Part shown: positions 24,610 to 34,390 of the stretch, in pieces
How positions within the stretch are numbered: the first letter of the stretch is position 1
How the letters are laid out: every line of letters begins with the position of its first letter
Assembly (NCBI RefSeq): GCF_014195535.1
Contig: NZ_JACIBY010000013.1
Location: 62,001 to 126,000, forward strand
Origin: Runella defluvii
GTDB lineage: Bacteria > Bacteroidota > Bacteroidia > Cytophagales > Spirosomataceae
Reading direction: 5' to 3'
Length of the DNA stretch: 64,000 nucleotides
Notes under the pieces: model-generated
The model's database searches: none
The model's input: only the letters and a program-made list of their open reading frames with translations
Told to the model about the DNA's origin: nothing
Program-made: the position numbers and the translations under genes

Positions 24610-25500
24610 TTAGCCTTGCGATAAGGCTTCGGCACCACCCACGATTTCGAGGATTTCTTTGGTAATGGCCGCTTGGCGTGAGCGGTTGTATTCCAAACGC
24701 AACGCTTTCAAAAGCTCTTGGGCGTTGTCGGTGGCTTTGTCCATCGCCGTCATACGCGCACCGTGTTCCGAAGCGTTTGATTCGAGTACGGCACGGTACA
24801 ATTGAATTTTGAGCGTTTTAGGAATCAAATCTTGCACGATTTGCTCTTCTGATGGCTCAAATACGTAGTTAGCACCCGAAGCGGATACATTTTGTGATGC
24901 TGTTTCGTCAGCGACGATAGGCAAAAACTGCTCGGTACGGATGATTTGGGTTGCAACGTTTTTAAATTCGTTGAAAACCACTTCTACCGCGTCGTATTTT
25001 CCAGCTTCAAAGTCGGCCATGATGCTTTCAGCGGCTTCTTTTACGACGCCAAAGCTCAAACGAGTATATACATCCATGTAGGTTGTATTTACGTTGAAGC
25101 CCCTGCGCTGAAATGCCTCACCTCCTTTTTTTCCCAACGCCAAAATTTCTACGTTGCCTTTGGCAGCTTGCGTAGCGTATTTTTCGTTGATGAGAAGGTT
25201 GGCGGCTTTAGCGATATTGGAATTGAACGCCCCACAAAGGCCACGATCAGAAGTAACAGTGACAATCAACACTTTTTCTACCGAACGGACCTGCTTAAAT
25301 GGGCTTTCTGCGGCGGTTTCAGCTCCTGCTGATACCGTTGCAAGCATTTCACTCAACTTCTTGGCGTAAGGGCGCATCTGAATGATGGCGTCTTGCGCAC
25401 GGCGAAGTTTAGCGGCGGCCACCATTTTCATGGCCTTCGTAATTTGTTGCGTCGAGTTAACCGACGTGATTCTACTGCGAACTTCCTTCAGTGAAGCCAT
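24610..25500 (-). CDS. atpG: ATP synthase F1 gamma subunit
   Basis: A 296-aa gamma subunit, the central rotor stalk. The N-terminal coiled coil starts MASLKEVRSRITSVNSTQQI and continues TKAMKMVAAAKLRRAQ. The middle holds TVTSDRGLCGAFNSNI, and the C-terminal helix EHGARMTAMDKATDNAQELL is the part that turns inside the alpha/beta hexamer. It is separated from atpA by an unrelated methyltransferase gene and ends the unit at a clear terminator. atpB/E/F/H and atpD/C are not in the window. Confidence 0.97.
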   Translation of the reverse strand: MASLKEVRSRITSVNSTQQITKAMKMVAAAKLRRAQDAIIQMRPYAKKLSEMLATVSAGAETAAESPFKQVRSVEKVLIVTVTSDRGLCGAFNSNIAKAANLLINEKYATQAAKGNVEILALGKKGGEAFQRRGFNVNTTYMDVYTRLSFGVVKEAAESIMADFEAGKYDAVEVVFNEFKNVATQIIRTEQFLPIVADETASQNVSASGANYVFEPSEEQIVQDLIPKTLKIQLYRAVLESNASEHGARMTAMDKATDNAQELLKALRLEYNRSRQAAITKEILEIVGGAEALSQG

Positions 25501-25571
25501 TGTGTGTTACCGTTAACTGTTATTTGTTAATAGTTTCCGTACAGGATAAAACTATTTAAACTTACTGCTTT

Positions 25572-26492
25572 TTACTTGGTTTTTCTCAGCCATATACTCG
25601 ACCCTCGTCCACGCGTGGCGTAGGTTGGCATGTGCTGAGCTAACCACTCTGAATGAAACGTTTGAAGAAAATCGTTGTAAAACAACACTTCAAACTGGTT
25701 TTGGTACATCAAAAATGCCCGCATCATGTAGGCTTCGTTCCAGCCAAAACGCCCGTTTCCGTCGATTACCCACGCTTTGGGGTACTCAAAAGGATAGAAT
25801 ACGTCGTGAACGTGAACGATAACCCCAGGTTGGAGGCGAGGGAATATCTCGAACAAGAAATAGTTGACGTCGCTTCCTGTTTTTGAGACGTGGGTCGAAT
25901 CAATAAACAAGATGTCGTTTTCGCCTAATTGCTCAAAATACGTCACAGGAATATCCTGCAATGTTTTTTCAAATATGGTTGTCTGTTGGCGGTCGGCGGG
26001 AGTCAACAACGAATACAAACGATCAGGATAAGGCTCAATAAACGTGAACTTTACGCTTTGGTTCAAAAACCGTTCGTTGGTATCCAACATCACAGCCGAC
26101 GAAAACCCAGACCCTGCTTCAATAATGTGCTTGGGCTTAAAGTGCCGCATCATGCAATGCAGCGTGGTGGCGTCGGCGTGAATAAAATATTTGTTGACAA
26201 AATAATACCGAAAGCCTTCTTGAGGATTGTCCGTAAACGGAACACTCCCAAAGTAAGACGAGGCAAACGTCTGCATCAAGGCGACTTGCGCTTCTTCGCG
26301 AAGATCAATACCTGGCAACGTCCGTGGTGGAGGGGTGGGGTAAATCTGTTCTTCACGTTTACGTATTTCGTCCACCGATACAATCGGGCTATAAAAGTGC
26401 CCTGCGGGTACCCGTGTGCGATATTTTCCGATAAATCGGGCTACGTCCCCAATGAGGGGCGTAGCCTTTACGATTTCTTTGATGCGAGACAT
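25572..26492 (-). CDS. Class I SAM-dependent methyltransferase inserted between atpA and atpG
   Basis: A 306-aa protein with motif I HIIEAGSGFSSAVML (about 140-154), a SAM-binding acidic position in FIEPYPDR, and ILFIDSTHVSKTGSDVNYF, which resembles Methyltransf_24 proteins found in glycan clusters. The N-terminal 70 residues are a helical, proline-rich lead (QIYPTPPPRTLPGIDL). It begins 27 nt after the atpA stop and ends 71 nt before the atpG start, so it is almost surely co-transcribed with them. A sugar or surface-glycan substrate is more likely than an ATP synthase subunit, but this is open. Confidence 0.83.
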   Translation of the reverse strand: MSRIKEIVKATPLIGDVARFIGKYRTRVPAGHFYSPIVSVDEIRKREEQIYPTPPPRTLPGIDLREEAQVALMQTFASSYFGSVPFTDNPQEGFRYYFVNKYFIHADATTLHCMMRHFKPKHIIEAGSGFSSAVMLDTNERFLNQSVKFTFIEPYPDRLYSLLTPADRQQTTIFEKTLQDIPVTYFEQLGENDILFIDSTHVSKTGSDVNYFLFEIFPRLQPGVIVHVHDVFYPFEYPKAWVIDGNGRFGWNEAYMMRAFLMYQNQFEVLFYNDFLQTFHSEWLAQHMPTYATRGRGSSIWLRKTK

Positions 26493-26519
26493 TCGATATG
26501 AACCTGCTAATGCAGTAAA

Positions 26520-28097
26520 TTAAGCGTATTTAGGAGCGAGTTCGCGACCTAGTTTCTTGATAGTATCTGTTACTGAATCGTCCAATTTACCAGCAGCCAA
26601 TGCTTTCAACACTTCTGGATGCGAAGCTTTCAATTGGTGGATAAATTCGGTTTCAAATTCTTTTACTTTTGAAACGTTTACTTTATCCAATACTCCGTTG
26701 ATAGAAGCATAGATAATCGCTACTTGGTCGCCCACACTTACTGGTGAGAACTGACCTTGTTTCAAGATTTCTTGGTTGCGGCGACCACGGTCGATGGTCA
26801 ATTTAGTAGAAGCATCAAGGTCTGAACCAAACTTGGCAAACGCTTCCAATTCACGGAACTGCGCTTGGTCAAGTTTAAGCGTACCTGCTACTTTCTTCAT
26901 TGACTTGATTTGTGCGTTACCACCCACGCGAGATACTGAGATACCTACGTTGATGGCTGGACGGATACCTGCGTTGAAGAGGTTTGATTCCAAGAAAATC
27001 TGACCATCAGTGATCGAGATTACGTTGGTTGGAATATACGCCGATACGTCACCCGCTTGTGTTTCAATGATTGGAAGGGCGGTCAATGAACCACCACCTT
27101 TTACTTTGTCTTTCAACGAAGGTGGCAAGTCGTTCATGTTTCTCGCAATTTCGTCTGACGTGTTGATTTTCGCGGCACGTTCTAGCAAACGGCTGTGAAG
27201 ATAGAATACGTCTCCTGGATAAGCTTCGCGGCCTGGTGGGCGACGGAGCAAAAGAGATACCTCGCGGTAAGCAACGGCTTGTTTTGACAAGTCATCGTAA
27301 ACTACCAAAGCAGGACGGCCAGTGTCGCGGAAATATTCCCCGATGGCAGCACCCGTAAATGGTGCAAAGAACTGCATTGGTGATGGATCTGCTGCTGACG
27401 CCGAAACGATCACAGTGTAGTCCATTGCTCCATAACGACGGAGGGTAGCTTCTACTTGCTTCACGGTAGAGGCTTTCTGACCGCAAGCTACGTAGATACA
27501 ATATACTGGCTCACCTTTGTCGTAGAATTCTTTTTGGTTGATGATGGTATCGATACAAACGGCTGTTTTACCCGTTTGACGGTCACCAATCACCAATTCG
27601 CGTTGGCCACGTCCGATAGGAATCATGGCGTCGATTGATTTGATACCTGTTTGAAGAGGCTCAGTTACAGGCTGACGATAGATAACCCCTGGTGCTTTAC
27701 GCTCAAGTGGCATTTCGTACGTTTCGCCTTGGATAGGTCCCATACCGTCGATAGGTTCCGCAAGCGTGTTTACTACACGTCCGATGATTCCTTCACCTAC
27801 TTTTACAGAGGCGATTTCGCCAGTACGTTTTACGGTATCACCTTCTTTAATTTCGGACGATTCGCCGAGCAATACCGCTCCGACGTTGTCTTCTTCGAGG
27901 TTGAGGGCAAGGGCTTTGAGGCCATTTGCAAACACGAGAAGCTCTCCTGCTTGTACTTTGGTAAGGCCATAGATACGGGCTACACCGTCACCTATTTGGA
28001 GCACCGTACCTACTTCTTCGAGTTGGGCGTCGGTTTTGGCTCCTGCCAATTGTTCCCGAAGTATCGCCGAAACCTCATCCGGTCTTACAGCTACCAT
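26520..28097 (-). CDS. atpA: ATP synthase F1 alpha subunit
   Basis: A 525-aa alpha subunit of normal length. It starts [17 protein letters not shown]. The P loop [40 protein letters not shown] (positions about 270-299, includes the catalytic-interface arginine region) and [17 protein letters not shown] are all intact. It is the first gene of its unit; atpH (delta) is not upstream, unlike the common B-E-F-H-A-G order. A -7 promoter box lies 39 nt upstream, supporting a separate transcript. Confidence 0.97.
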   Translation of the reverse strand: MVAVRPDEVSAILREQLAGAKTDAQLEEVGTVLQIGDGVARIYGLTKVQAGELLVFANGLKALALNLEEDNVGAVLLGESSEIKEGDTVKRTGEIASVKVGEGIIGRVVNTLAEPIDGMGPIQGETYEMPLERKAPGVIYRQPVTEPLQTGIKSIDAMIPIGRGQRELVIGDRQTGKTAVCIDTIINQKEFYDKGEPVYCIYVACGQKASTVKQVEATLRRYGAMDYTVIVSASAADPSPMQFFAPFTGAAIGEYFRDTGRPALVVYDDLSKQAVAYREVSLLLRRPPGREAYPGDVFYLHSRLLERAAKINTSDEIARNMNDLPPSLKDKVKGGGSLTALPIIETQAGDVSAYIPTNVISITDGQIFLESNLFNAGIRPAINVGISVSRVGGNAQIKSMKKVAGTLKLDQAQFRELEAFAKFGSDLDASTKLTIDRGRRNQEILKQGQFSPVSVGDQVAIIYASINGVLDKVNVSKVKEFETEFIHQLKASHPEVLKALAAGKLDDSVTDTIKKLGRELAPKYA

Positions 28098-28135
28098 ATT
28101 ATGATATAAAGTTTATAGTGATTCATAAATTTGCC

Positions 28136-28144
28136 GCAAAATTA
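28136..28144 (-). promoter_or_regulatory. Predicted -7 box for the atpA unit
   Basis: TAATTTTGC on the minus strand matches TAnnTTTGC and sits 39 nt before the ATG. It has the same core and 3' context (TAATTTTGCGGC) as the box before purH. Confidence 0.42.
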
Positions 28145-28347
28145 ACGATAAATTTTCTTTGATAACAGACGAGCGTATAAAAAATGTACAATTTTTTGCT
28201 AAACAGCAGGTAGATGCTCTTGTGAGACCAAACAGCCTATTTTTGAGGCCAAAATTACAAAGCATAACTACCGAGAGAATAAACCCCCATCGGGGGCTGA
28301 TTTGAAAGGGTATCGGTAAAATTTTATTTTGGATGCACTTTTTCTTG

Positions 28348-28355
28348 TACCTTTG
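28348..28355 (+). promoter_or_regulatory. Predicted -7 box for the DUF5672/GT9 unit
   Basis: TACCTTTG on the plus strand with TTTTG about 16 nt upstream. Transcription would start near 28362, which makes the in-frame TTG at 28364 unlikely as a start codon and favours the ATG at 28403. Confidence 0.42.
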
Positions 28356-28402
28356 AGGGTCTTTTGTTACCCCAAAAAAATCAGCACCAACCCAGAGGTG
28401 GT

Positions 28403-29215
28403 ATGAACCCAGTCGTCGTCGTTATTCCTGTATATAAATCTAATTTTACTGCATACGAACGGATTGCTTTTGTTCAATGCCTGAAAGTTTTAGGAAAATA
28501 CTCCATTCAAATTGTTAAACCTCAATCACTCGACCTTCAATTTTTGACAGAAGTTCGGCCTCAATTGCATTTTGAGTCTTTTGATGATAGCTATTTTAAA
28601 AGTGTTCAGACGTACAACCGATTGATGCTTTCGACGGAGTTTTATGAGCGTTTCGCTAGGTATGAGTACATGTTGATTTACCAATTGGATGCGTTTGTGT
28701 TTCGGGATGAGTTGCTGGAATGGTGCCAGAAAGGATACGATTACATTGGAGCACCTTGGCGTCTTGAACGCGATTTTTCATCGGTAACGGACAAGCTGAT
28801 TTTTCGTCTCAAGAAACAATTGGCGATTTGGTTTGATTTGCGCGACAAAAACCGGAACAATCAACCGTTGGATGTTATTCTTAAAATGACCGTAGGCAAC
28901 GGTGGTTTTTCGCTTCGTAAGGTTCAGAAAATGCTTGATATTGTGCGTTCACAACGCCCTATGATTGAGCGCTATTTGGCAGGAAAAGGTTCTTTTTACA
29001 ACGAAGACGTCTTTTTTTGCATCGAAATGAACCGATACTTCCAGCGGGTACGGGTACCGCATTGGCGCGAAGCATTGCGGTTTGCTGTGGAAGATAAACC
29101 GTCCAAATCGTTTGAGCTCAACGGCCAACAGCTTCCGTTTGGATGCCACGCTTGGGATATTCATGAGTTAGAGTTTTGGAAAGAGAAATTTAGCCAACTG
29201 GGTTACACTTTGTAA
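28403..29215 (+). CDS. DUF5672 family protein, likely glycosyltransferase-related
   Basis: A 270-aa protein. The ATG at 28403 is preceded by AGAGGTGG, one of the few Shine-Dalgarno-like sites in the window. It begins VVVVIPVYKSNFTAYERIAF, like a GT-A strand, and has YEYMLIYQLDAFVFRDEL and YDYIGAPWR, the DUF5672 signatures, then VGNGGFSLRKVQKML and NEDVFFC. The QLDAF segment may stand in for a DXD motif. DUF5672 genes are usually next to glycosyltransferases, as here (GT9 starts 21 nt later). Probably adds or modifies a sugar on a surface glycan. Confidence 0.84.
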   Translation: MNPVVVVIPVYKSNFTAYERIAFVQCLKVLGKYSIQIVKPQSLDLQFLTEVRPQLHFESFDDSYFKSVQTYNRLMLSTEFYERFARYEYMLIYQLDAFVFRDELLEWCQKGYDYIGAPWRLERDFSSVTDKLIFRLKKQLAIWFDLRDKNRNNQPLDVILKMTVGNGGFSLRKVQKMLDIVRSQRPMIERYLAGKGSFYNEDVFFCIEMNRYFQRVRVPHWREALRFAVEDKPSKSFELNGQQLPFGCHAWDIHELEFWKEKFSQLGYTL

Positions 29216-29236
29216 ATAAAGAATTATAATTGATTG

Positions 29237-30427
29237 ATGAAGCGATATTACAGCGGCACCCCTCGCGAGACAATTCCAATGCGTTTGACTGATTTTTTTA
29301 TAGATGCCTATGCAAGGTGGTTCTATAAAAGGAGAGAACGTGGGTCTATTTCGAGTAGCCCCAAGGTGTTGATTGCTTCGTTGGGGCACATGGGCGATGC
29401 CCTGACGGTTTCGTACCTGTTTCCGCTGATTCGTCAAAAATACCCCAATGCCATCATTGATGTGATTACGCCGACGTGGTGCAAGGCCGTTAATGAACAT
29501 AATCCTTACATTCGTCAGGCTATTTACCTCGACCACATCTTGAGTAATCGTGCCAAAAGTAGTAACTGGCAGAAAATCAAGCAGTTTTGTGCTACGTTCA
29601 AAACGGCAATTGCGATTTTAAAACAGGAGGAGTACGACTATTATATTGATGTACGTACCTCCAACTCAGTTTCGCATTTTATTTTACCCTTTACGACGGT
29701 TAAAAAAGCCATTGGTTTCAACCGTCGTGGGCAAGGGGGATTGTTGGACGTAGAGTTAACAATACCAGAAAATACGTGTTTCCATCATTTTGACACTTAT
29801 GCAGCGCTCTTGAAAGAGATGAATATTACGGCCAAACTCGAAGATGTAAAGCCGTATTTTCATATTCTTCCGTCAGTTTCTTGGGAATCCGTTGGGACAA
29901 AACTTCCCTATCCGCTGGTCAATTCCTACGTCATGCTTTTTCCTGAAACGGGAGAGCCGCATCGACAAATGAGCCTTGCTTTTTGGGCAGACATTGTCCG
30001 AAAAGTTTTGCAAGAATCGTCTTATTCAGTAGTGTTTTGTGGTCAAACTGATTTATCTGCCCGCATTATCAACGAAATAAATCCCTCGTCAGTCGATTCA
30101 AATCGCCTTTTAAATGCGTCGCGGCTGTTGTCGATTCAGGAGTTGGCATTGGTGGCTACCCAAGCAGAATATGCCTTAACGCTTGATTCTTTTCCTGAAC
30201 ATTTGGCCTGTATTTTTTGTAAAACCATCACCATTTATCGGGTTTCGGGCTTGCCGTTTTTCCCGATTGCTAATTTTCCTGCATTGCTCTTCCACGGGCA
30301 TCAACCCAGCGTAGGCATAGAATACGTCCGCAAAAATGTTGAAATCCATTACTATCCCGAAACGGACATTCCTGAAGTGAAGAATAAGATTACGGAACGA
30401 ATACTACTAGAGAAAGTGGTTAGCTAA
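29237..30427 (+). CDS. Family 9 glycosyltransferase (heptosyltransferase-like)
   Basis: A 396-aa protein starting at ATG 29237 (a TTG directly before it is in frame). The N-terminal fold has KVLIASLGHMGDALTVSYLFPLI and IDVITPTWCKAV, and the later segment NSYVMLFPETGEPHRQMSLAFWADIV corresponds to the ADP-heptose binding half. SIQELALVATQAEYALTLDS fits the GT9 C-terminal motif in which target and rival sites are named in E. coli WaaC. It probably acts on lipid A-core or another membrane glycan. It forms a two-gene unit with the DUF5672 gene and converges on the rhamnosidase gene. Confidence 0.83.
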   Translation: MKRYYSGTPRETIPMRLTDFFIDAYARWFYKRRERGSISSSPKVLIASLGHMGDALTVSYLFPLIRQKYPNAIIDVITPTWCKAVNEHNPYIRQAIYLDHILSNRAKSSNWQKIKQFCATFKTAIAILKQEEYDYYIDVRTSNSVSHFILPFTTVKKAIGFNRRGQGGLLDVELTIPENTCFHHFDTYAALLKEMNITAKLEDVKPYFHILPSVSWESVGTKLPYPLVNSYVMLFPETGEPHRQMSLAFWADIVRKVLQESSYSVVFCGQTDLSARIINEINPSSVDSNRLLNASRLLSIQELALVATQAEYALTLDSFPEHLACIFCKTITIYRVSGLPFFPIANFPALLFHGHQPSVGIEYVRKNVEIHYYPETDIPEVKNKITERILLEKVVS

Positions 30428-30428
30428 T

Positions 30429-30510
30429 CGGGTTGTGAGTAATCCTTTACACTTGTTTTCGGGTTTTGAGAAACCCGACTCACCGTGCTGAGGGTTTCTC
30501 AAAACCCGAC
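30429..30510. repeat. Palindromic repeats with TGAG/CTCA loops at a convergent junction
   Basis: GGGTTT-TGAG-AAACCC (30461-30476) and GGGTTT-CTCA-AAACCC (30492-30507) are an inverted pair. A decayed copy, GGGTTGTGAG, is at 30430. Compared with the GGGTTG/CAACCC copies elsewhere, both arms have changed together (G to T and C to A), keeping the stem paired. The site lies between the GT9 and rhamnosidase genes. Confidence 0.88.
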
Positions 30511-30520
30511 TGATTCACCG

Positions 30521-33232
30521 CTACCACTCAAACAAATACTCTCCACTCCCAACTTCCAATGCTCCTTCTACAAGCTTGAGGCGTTGGGTTTGGGCAAGTT
30601 GATTTAACTTATCTGCACCAATGCTAGGAAGTTTGACAAGGGCTTTTGAATTGGCAGGTACGCTTATTTTTAAGGTAGTTTTTCCGTTTTGCTGTTCCCA
30701 CGACGAAGCTATCGTTCCATACGGAGATTCATAGGTAGCTTTGGTGGAAGTAAACCCGCCGCCAAGTTTGGGTGCAATCACAAATTTTTTGAAACCAGGC
30801 TCTACCAAATCAATCCCTGCCATGTTTTGATACATCCAATCGCCAATGGCACCGTAGGCATAATGGTTGTAAGAGTTCATGCTAACATCCTGAAAACTTC
30901 CATCGGGTTTAATTCCGTCCCAACGCTCCCAAATCGTGGTTGCGCTTTTCTTAACGGGGTAGAGCCACGAAGGGTACGTTTCTTGATTCAGTAGGTCGTA
31001 AGCGACGTCGTTTTTGCCAAAACGAGTCAGGACGTGGCACAAATAAGGCGTACCCAAGAAGCCAGTAGTGAGGTGGTTGCCGTGTCGCTTGATGTCTTGC
31101 ACGAGTCGCTCAACGGCCTGTGGACGAAGGTTTTCGGGTAATAAATCGAAATGAAGTGCCAACACATAAGCCGTTTGGGTATTGCAAACCAACCGACCAT
31201 TGGGTGAAACGTATTCTTGCAAAAAGGCCTTTTTGATGTTTTGGAACAATTCCCCGTATAAGACTGCATCCGTGGCTTTGCCTAGGGTAAGTGCCGCTTT
31301 GGACGTTAGGTTAGCCGAATGGGCAAAAAAGGCCGTCGCAATAAAGTCATTGTCGGTAACAGGCTCTCCAAATTGTGCGGCACCACGGTACGACAGCCAG
31401 TCACCAAAGTGTTCGCCGTTGGTCCATAGAAGCTTAGCCCCCGCGTTTTTACGGACATACTCCACCCATTTTTTCATGGATTCGTACTGCGTTTCTAACA
31501 GACGACGGTCGGAATATACTTGGTAAAGTGTCCAAGGGGCAATCGTAGCGACGTCGGCCCAGCCTGCCGATGACTTAATGTCGTCAGGGTTTTTATTTTG
31601 AATCACGTCGGGTATGACGTGCGGAACGCCGCCGTTGGGCTTTTGATCAATCGCCACGTCGCGTAGCCATTTGCTAAAAAAGCCTGCTACTTCTTTGTTG
31701 AACGTAGCGGTACGAACAAATGCTTGGGCGTCGCCCGTCCAGCCTAGGCGCTCATCCCGCTGCGGACAATCGGTGGGTACGTCCACAAAATTGCCAATTT
31801 GCCCCCAAACAATGTTTTTTTGAAGCTGATTTACCAGCGGTTTTGACGTTTCAAACGTTCCTGAATTGGGGAAATCAGAGTGAATGACGATGCCCGTGAG
31901 GTTATCGAGGACGGGGGGATTGGGAAGCCCTTCGATGCGGGCATAGCGAAAACCCATGAACGTAAAATGAGGTTCATAGACTTCGATGCTGTCGCCTTTC
32001 AGGGTGTAATTGAGTTCACATTTGGCCGAGCGGAGGTTGGCGGTGTAAAAATTGCCTTTTTGGTCGAGGACTTCGGCGTGGGTAATGCGGATTTTGGTGC
32101 CAGCAGGACCTTGCACGCGCAACCGAACCCATCCGACCATGTTTTGGCCAAAATCATAAACGGTTTCTCCCGCGGGCGTTGTCAGTACCTTGAGGGGTTT
32201 CAACTCTTGGGTACGGCGTACGGGCGGACCAGCGGGGGCAATGAGGTTGTCTTTGGGGTAATTGCCAAGACGGACATTCCACCACGCGCTTTCGTCGAAA
32301 CCAACGGCTGCCCAGCCTTTTTTCTCCAAACGTGCGTCGTAGGTTTCACCGTTGTAGAGGTCATTTTCGCGGACGGGGCCGTTGTTGTTGGCCTTCCATG
32401 TTTCGTCGGTACCAATGATTTGTTCGGTTCCGTCTTCGTATTTAATCACCAATTGACTCAGCAGGGCGACGCGTTCACCCCATACGTTGCGGTTGTTTTC
32501 CCACACCAAATAGCCACGGTACCAGCCATCGCCCAGCATGGCGCCTATCGCATTGTTGCCTGCTTGAATAAATGCTGTGACATTGTAGGTAAAATACTGA
32601 ATACGAGCTTGGTAGGCCGTCCATCCTGGGCTGAGGACGTCTTTGCCGATGCGTTGGCCGTTGATGTACATTTCGTTGAGTCCACGGCTGGTGACGTACA
32701 AACGGGCGGAGGCTATTTTTCCTTTGGGTTTGGTGACAAACTCTTTGCGGAGAAGCGAAGCGGGCTGTTGTTTTTTGAAATCAATTCCTTCTTTTTCGGG
32801 TTCAATCCACTTGGCTTGCCAGTCGGAAGAGGCCAAAAGCCCCATTTCAAAGAAATTGACGGCTGATTCTGCTACATTTCCATAATTATCGATGACTTTG
32901 ACTTTCCAGAAATACCGTTGGCGACTTTGGAGGTTAGGGCCTTGGTAATCAATGAGGTGAGAAGCGTCAGAAACAACGTCGCCCGATTGCCAAATAAGCC
33001 CTTTTTTGGAAAATTTATCGTCTTTTGAAACTTGGATTTGATATGATTTTTGAAGGGTATTGCGCTCCTTGGAAAAGAGCTTCCAGCTGAAACGAGGCAA
33101 AAAGGCATCAATACCAACGGGATTGGTTTTGTACTCTACCCGCAGCTGCTCCACGCGCAAAGGGGAAGGCGGAGGTGTTTGTCCAATTACCGAAAGCGAC
33201 AAACACAAAAAGAACAACAAAAAACGATTCAT
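30521..33232 (-). CDS. Alpha-L-rhamnosidase (GH78), secreted
   Basis: A 903-aa enzyme with a signal peptide (FLLFFLCLSLSVIGQTP). Domain order fits GH78: an N-terminal fibronectin-like domain (about 25-125), a beta-sandwich with RLYVTSRGLNEMYINGQRIG (about 175-195), a concanavalin-like domain, then the (alpha/alpha)6 catalytic domain from about 450, with CPQRDERLGWTGDAQAF, the acidic motif of the family. Ends with a C-terminal beta domain (SYNHYAYGAIGDWMY and later). It removes alpha-linked L-rhamnose from plant glycosides or rhamnogalacturonan. It stands alone, with no SusCD neighbour. Confidence 0.95.
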   Translation of the reverse strand: MNRFLLFFLCLSLSVIGQTPPPSPLRVEQLRVEYKTNPVGIDAFLPRFSWKLFSKERNTLQKSYQIQVSKDDKFSKKGLIWQSGDVVSDASHLIDYQGPNLQSRQRYFWKVKVIDNYGNVAESAVNFFEMGLLASSDWQAKWIEPEKEGIDFKKQQPASLLRKEFVTKPKGKIASARLYVTSRGLNEMYINGQRIGKDVLSPGWTAYQARIQYFTYNVTAFIQAGNNAIGAMLGDGWYRGYLVWENNRNVWGERVALLSQLVIKYEDGTEQIIGTDETWKANNNGPVRENDLYNGETYDARLEKKGWAAVGFDESAWWNVRLGNYPKDNLIAPAGPPVRRTQELKPLKVLTTPAGETVYDFGQNMVGWVRLRVQGPAGTKIRITHAEVLDQKGNFYTANLRSAKCELNYTLKGDSIEVYEPHFTFMGFRYARIEGLPNPPVLDNLTGIVIHSDFPNSGTFETSKPLVNQLQKNIVWGQIGNFVDVPTDCPQRDERLGWTGDAQAFVRTATFNKEVAGFFSKWLRDVAIDQKPNGGVPHVIPDVIQNKNPDDIKSSAGWADVATIAPWTLYQVYSDRRLLETQYESMKKWVEYVRKNAGAKLLWTNGEHFGDWLSYRGAAQFGEPVTDNDFIATAFFAHSANLTSKAALTLGKATDAVLYGELFQNIKKAFLQEYVSPNGRLVCNTQTAYVLALHFDLLPENLRPQAVERLVQDIKRHGNHLTTGFLGTPYLCHVLTRFGKNDVAYDLLNQETYPSWLYPVKKSATTIWERWDGIKPDGSFQDVSMNSYNHYAYGAIGDWMYQNMAGIDLVEPGFKKFVIAPKLGGGFTSTKATYESPYGTIASSWEQQNGKTTLKISVPANSKALVKLPSIGADKLNQLAQTQRLKLVEGALEVGSGEYLFEW

Positions 33233-33370
33233 TGGGGAAAACGATTGATTTACTAGATAAAGGCTGAAAAAGCCGTAATCTACACACCCTCTCCCTATTT
33301 AGAAGCAAAAGCTGTTCGTAAATTCTTCGTAATATTGTAAAAATTAAGAACCGTTGAAACGGCGAAAAAC

Positions 33371-34390
33371 ATGACAGATAAGCTAATTGTGACAAATTTT
33401 GGCCCGATTCGCCATGCCGAAATGGACATCAAAAAAACGACTGTGCTCATTGGCCCTCAAGGAAGTGGTAAAAGTACGTTGGCGAAATTGGTGGCCTTAA
33501 TGATTGATAAACCTAATCATAGTTCTGACCCTGAACTTTTTAATTTTAATAGTGAAAGCCAACGATATGGAATTGCAGGTTACGGAGGAGAAATGACAGA
33601 AATAGATTATGATAGTTTAAAAATCAAATTTAATGTCAAGGCAAATAAGTTTGATTTTGAGAATAGGGATTTAATGCTATCTGTCTTCATTCCTACCGAG
33701 AGGATTTTACTTCCTGTTTTATCTATCTCTATCATGGGACTTCTAAATAATAATGTTGCTTTACCAAGATTTATAACAGCATTTGGAACAAAATATGAGT
33801 TTGCTAGAAAATCGTCAGATGGATTAGTTGTTGATTATCTTGATTTGGAGTATAGGTTTCGAGGGGAAGAGTACTTAGTTAAAAATGGAATTCCCGTAAA
33901 ATTGAGCGAGAGTGCATCTGGTTATCAAGCTATTATTCCTTTGAAAATTGTAGTGGAAAACTACTTGCCTAATAGAGAAAAAGTCTTCATCATTGAAGAA
34001 CCCGAGCTTAATCTTTATCCAACAACTCAAAAAAGCTTAATTTATTACTTGGCTGACCGCTGTACAAAAGGGGACAATGAGCTAATGATGACCACGCACA
34101 GCCCTTATGTACTTGCCGCGCTCAATAATTTGATTTTTGCTCATAAAGTAGCCTACGAAAGACCCGAACTAGCGCCTGAAGTAGAGAAAGTAATTCCACG
34201 AGATTCTTGGCTTAACCCAGCTGATTTTGCTGCGTATTTTGTGGCCGATGGAACTGTACGCTCAATCATCAATCCTAAAACGGGGCTGATTTCTGAAAAT
34301 GAATTGGATAGTGTTTCAGATGAAATTGGGGATGAGTTTGATAGTTTAATGGATTTATACCGACAAAAAAGGAATGAAGCAGTCCGTTGA
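33371..34390 (+). CDS. AAA/OLD-like ATPase, first gene of a two-gene cassette
   Basis: A 339-aa ABC/SMC-like ATPase of the AAA_15/AAA_21 kind, with no membrane span. Walker A is GPQGSGKST (28-36); a signature-like SESASGYQ is at 179-186; Walker B is FIIEEPELNLYP (206-217) with the double Glu; the H-loop is TTHSPYVL (241-248). There is no TOPRIM domain after it. Positions 33541-33780 are about 31% GC by hand count, well below the flanking genes, suggesting horizontal transfer. It overlaps the next gene by 17 nt. Similar ATPases drive nuclease effectors in antiphage systems (Septu, Gabija, PARIS). The target is not known. Confidence 0.85.
   Translation: MTDKLIVTNFGPIRHAEMDIKKTTVLIGPQGSGKSTLAKLVALMIDKPNHSSDPELFNFNSESQRYGIAGYGGEMTEIDYDSLKIKFNVKANKFDFENRDLMLSVFIPTERILLPVLSISIMGLLNNNVALPRFITAFGTKYEFARKSSDGLVVDYLDLEYRFRGEEYLVKNGIPVKLSESASGYQAIIPLKIVVENYLPNREKVFIIEEPELNLYPTTQKSLIYYLADRCTKGDNELMMTTHSPYVLAALNNLIFAHKVAYERPELAPEVEKVIPRDSWLNPADFAAYFVADGTVRSIINPKTGLISENELDSVSDEIGDEFDSLMDLYRQKRNEAVR

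Larger units (their letters stand above)
28098..28402. other. Divergent control region between atpA and the DUF5672 gene
   Basis: About 305 nt, AT-rich, no gene seen. It holds a minus-strand -7 box near atpA (28136-28144), a plus-strand -7 box near the other gene (28348-28355), and a short CCCCC-atc-GGGGG hairpin at about 28285-28297 in the middle, which may separate the two transcripts. Confidence 0.55.

Noticed and set aside
31880-32866. Open frame of 328 codons on the plus strand inside the rhamnosidase gene
   Set aside because: It is a frame opposite a well-conserved GH78 gene; its translation has no family-like motifs.
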